From Varroa destructor (Eukaryota > Arthropoda > Arachnida > Mesostigmata > Varroidae), in contig NW_019211459.1 in NCBI RefSeq assembly GCF_002443255.2, positions 23,156,330 through 23,220,329 on the forward strand: a stretch of 64,000 nt of DNA, read 5' to 3'. Position 1 is the stretch's first letter. The number at the start of each line of letters is the position of its first letter. The notes beneath the pieces were generated by a model, which did no database searches, was not told the origin of the DNA, and was given only the letters and a program-made list of their open reading frames with translations. A program made the translations under genes and the position numbers. This document shows positions 61,414-64,000 of this stretch, piece after piece.

Positions 61414-61525
61414 ATGGCGCGACGAGGTGCCGGCAGCAGTGGGGCAGATTCAAGCGAACGCGCCTTCGTTAAGCGTGTAAGGCTTACCGGTTGCCTTTAC
61501 TTGGCAAACAAGGAGCGTTCCAATG
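61414..61525 (+). CDS. probable first coding exon, gene unknown
   Basis: The ATG stands in a strong context (GAAAAGATGGCG: A/G at -3, G at +4). Thirty-seven codons follow with coding-like composition (MARRGAGSSGADSSERAFVK, then RVRLTGCLYLANKERSN), and the exon ends one base into a codon at CAATG|GTGAGT, an excellent donor. The N-terminus is Arg/Gly/Ser-rich and has no signal peptide. A phase-matched next exon could be 61999-62063 (acceptor CACCTCTTCTAG), giving a 58-residue product ending in QREHS, but this join is uncertain because an opposite-strand exon overlaps it. No family recognised. The rest of the gene may lie beyond the recognised exons. Confidence 0.42.
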
Positions 61526-61650
61526 GTGAGTCGGTGATCCCCGCCGTTTGAAATGGCGTTTGCAGGATGGCCAAACGAAGGCAAGCGGGATCGCTGCTGC
61601 AGCCGTTGCCGCATGCCCGTTCGTCTCGATGGGTTTTGAAGGAGGTAGTC

Positions 61651-62078
61651 TTAAAGAAACGGGGGCGGGGGCAACGCAGGGCGGGCGAAAAGGTTGGTGG
61701 CTGAAAACAGAGGTCTGAGGTAAAGAAGGAAAATAGGGAAAGAATAGGGGATCCCTTTCGCTGTACTTCGGTTTGCTGGGTTCCGCTACGCTCCCCAGGA
61801 GAATGGCCATTCTGAGCTCTTTTATGGTGGGCACACCGGCGAATAAGGAAGAATGATTCGAATTCATAGCCCCACTTGAAGCAGTAGCCACCTCGACGCT
61901 TCTTTCGGCTCCGGCTACCTCACTTGCACGCGATTCCTTTGCTTTGTGACGCTCTTCGGAGAGCTCTAACACTCACCTGCGGCCTGCACCTCTTCTAGCT
62001 ACAAGCCCTTCTACCTTGGCTTCACCGAAGCCCTTTAACAGGCGGCAACGGGAACATTCATGAACGCCAGGATTCGCG
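61651..62078 (-). CDS. candidate two-exon 3' end, minus strand, gene unknown
   Basis: Exon 61977-62078 has a superb acceptor (CTCCTCTGCCTTTTCAG) and donor (CGCAG|GTGAGT). Only one frame is open: 33 codons with a CSRC pair and a basic end (ANPGVHECSRCRLLKGFGEA, KVEGLVARRGAGR). The next acceptor downstream (long pyrimidine tract, TTTACCTCAG at 61715) joins in phase to 20 codons (PLFSATNLFARPALPPPPFL) and a TAA at 61651. The terminal exon could also be read in another frame to the donor at 61486. The CSRC pair alone is not a domain. These exons lie inside the first intron of the plus-strand candidate starting at 61414, so either one call is wrong or the genes are nested. Confidence 0.4.
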
Positions 62079-63310
62079 CTGAAAAGGCAGAGGAGCTCTT
62101 TTGCTCTTGCCTGCCTTTTCTTTGGCCCTTATAGTGGAACGAGACCAACGGCGCGTGAAAAGTCGTCAGGTGCCTTCATTCTGAACTACCCTTCCCAAAC
62201 AGATCCCTTTCTTTTTGGCGCCTGCAGGACTTGCAAATGCTTTCTGCTGCCGTTCGGATGCAGCACCGAAGGTCTTTGCAGTCTCACACTGTTGCCCCTG
62301 ATGCCTGTTCACTGTTGGCGTTTTGCTGTGATGCTTTACGTGTAGCGAGTCGGCCAGTTAAAAGGCAAGACTCTAGATAACGGACCCGTCTGTTTTGTTG
62401 GCATATTCTCACCTAGCTGTACACGTTAACTAACAGGAGGCTGCGTTGGGTCTTGATACGACTGAAGCAAGAAGCTGTGATGTGATCTTTTGAACTAAAA
62501 GGGCCGAGGATGATAGAACGGACATTGTATAAACTGTCTCTTTAGAAAGAAGAGGAATCGAAAGCAATTCGCTTTTAATGTGTCGCTTGTTGTAGTCACG
62601 ACAGGTAATTTAATAATAACTCTTTACGCAGGCATTCTTCAATCTATTAATTCGAAGGCCAACGTTATCCTTAATTGAAATTTTAGTTGACGGTCTGCGC
62701 TACATTCAATGCCATCGGATGGAAAAGAGTGTGTGGAATAAGTGGCAATAACGGAGAAACGTAGAGCACTCCTACAAAAATAATCTATCACATGAACTAG
62801 TCCTAATCACGAATTCTCTTTAATATCGTTTTTGTCTTTAATAAAAGATACGAACTACGGGGTATTAACATTACTAATTATCAAAAGTTTTTGAGAGAGA
62901 ACACAATAAAGCACCTAAAAGATATAAGTAAATTTGTTATACAATGGAAGACACATGATTTTCGTGAAGTAAATTCGTTGAAGACCAACTATTTCTACCG
63001 GCGTAAAAGTCAACAGCATATTTAATAGTTGACCTTACATAACACTCATTAATCATGAGTCTTTATAGGTACAAAATGTATTTTTTCTCTTCATTCCTAT
63101 TTTTCAAGCATATTACTTCTAAAAAAACTGCAGCTTTCTTGAGCTCTGGCAGCAGAAATAGCTAGCGAGTACACTGGTAAAAAGGTTTCCGTTCCCGCAA
63201 TGAGAGGGAGGTAGATTCGCATAAAGGGGTTGGATGAAAGAGTTGACACCCCGATGGCACGGGTGAAAGCGACCCAGTGTGAGCACCACTGAATCTGAGG
63301 TGACACGTGG
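62079..63310. other. no supported gene
   Basis: GC-richer to about 62.4 kb, with pyrimidine-rich patches but no exon I can defend, then AT-rich to 63.1 kb. Confidence 0.35.
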
Positions 63311-63606
63311 GGAGTCAACATTTATGGCGTTCTCAGTTGCGACTCCGAGCTCTCGCTACGCCCACCTGGGGCTGCCGACTCCTGCCCTCAGGCACGGAGT
63401 CAACAGCAGCCGCAGCAGAAGCTGTGGGCACAGTTGCTTCGGGAGCACGACGCCTCGAAGGGGTAGTTCAATGTCTCGGACAGAGAGTGCCATAGAGCTA
63501 GACTGCGGAGTGCGGAGGCTAAAATGACGGAGTCATGCTGCCAGAGACTCCACCGCGACGAGTCGGTGCTCACAACAGTGTACTTACACATCGCTCACAC
63601 GGAGTC
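63311..63606. promoter_or_regulatory. cluster of seven GGAGTC/GACTCC motifs
   Basis: The 6-mer occurs at 63311, 63377 (as GACTCC), 63341 (GACTCC), 63396, 63529, 63546 (GACTCC) and 63601. Four copies extend to GGAGTCA. Chance would give about 0.15 in 300 bp counting both orientations. Spacing is irregular and the DNA between copies differs, so this is not a simple tandem repeat. The region is GC-richer than its surroundings. Binding sites for a bZIP-like factor (GAGTCA resembles an AP-1 half-site) or a worn minisatellite would both fit. Confidence 0.45.
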
Positions 63607-64000
63607 ATACGCGCACAAGATCATATAACAATGGGCTCTACCCGGGGGCTATTGCTCTTCGCAGACTCATTGCTTTGCCTCAAGACATCATATTTTACTT
63701 CTCCAATGTCACGCGACTAATGTCGTCTGGGTCAGTATTCTAGGATTGTCTACCTGTATCGAGCTGGATAACGTCGCTTGAATAAGAAAAAATAGTGTAT
63801 AAGAGAGCGGGTAAATTTTTATCGACATAACATGCTTAATTAAATAAGACGCAAATATATATATGCACTGCAACAATACGTTTTTTGCCATATATACGTA
63901 TACGTAATTATAAGCAAAACGTATTTAAAGTTGTTTGACGAGTTTATATACCATGTACTAACTTTCCATTGTTTCAATGTCGTTCATACAAAATCGATGT
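63607..64000. other. right edge, AT-rich, no supported gene
   Basis: Only short frames and a few short TA runs. Confidence 0.4.

Noticed and set aside
61484..61972. 162-codon minus-strand ORF
   Set aside because: Its first codon is GTG, and a strong acceptor sits inside it at 61715, so only the part after this site is likely to be exonic, possibly in another frame.

Overview
This window is nuclear DNA of an animal, most likely an arthropod and perhaps a parasitiform mite or tick. The evidence is a metazoan-type Rab6, GT-AG introns with pyrimidine tracts, Kozak-like starts, microsatellites, AT-rich spacers and one coding island with the cysteine layout of a Kunitz domain. The mite/tick placement is an inference. 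No operons, tRNAs, rRNAs, CRISPR arrays or intact autonomous transposons were found.

Only two genes are certain from sequence alone. Rab6 (minus strand, 42840-43463) is a complete 207-residue GTPase in one uninterrupted reading frame. At 54493-55227 (plus strand) a single-exon gene encodes a 244-residue type II membrane protein whose exposed part looks like a MATH/TRAF-C domain. Next to it, at 55501-55758 on the minus strand, lies a decayed fragment resembling a trypsin-like serine protease.

The other coding signals are short exons, which I read by hand from splice sites, phase and codon pattern. The best is a phase-consistent three-exon minus-strand gene at 57150-58138 (178 residues, basic tail). 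Others are a probable first exon with a strong start context at 61414, opposite-strand exons at 61651-62078, a small secreted-protein candidate at 52487, a coding-like island at 5143-7053 with the Kunitz-like exon, minus-strand exons including a 30-nt micro-exon at 530-3433, and isolated plus-strand exons at 10231, 12269, 14095, 14545, 18835 and 25726. Most of these are candidates; parent genes and exon joins are not established.

Layout by region: 1-4 kb, GC-richer with minus-strand exon candidates; 4.9-7.2 kb, repeat-flanked coding-like island; 7.2-9.9 kb, AT-rich spacer; 10-16.4 kb, scattered exon candidates on both strands; 16.4-20 kb, spacer; 20-24.3 kb, GC-rich and purine-rich on the plus strand, without a recognisable protein; 25-27.7 kb, GC-richer with one good terminal exon; 28-42.7 kb, long AT-rich spacer or intron; 42.8-45.7 kb, Rab6 and its upstream region; 45.7-52.4 kb, AT-rich spacer; 52.4-58.2 kb, the most gene-dense part; 58.4-60.9 kb, spacer; 60.9-62.1 kb, candidate gene starts; 62.4-64 kb, spacer with a striking cluster of a 6-bp motif near 63.3-63.6 kb. 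A short dispersed repeat, possibly a tRNA-derived SINE, occurs about four times. Nothing shows that the genes act in one pathway.
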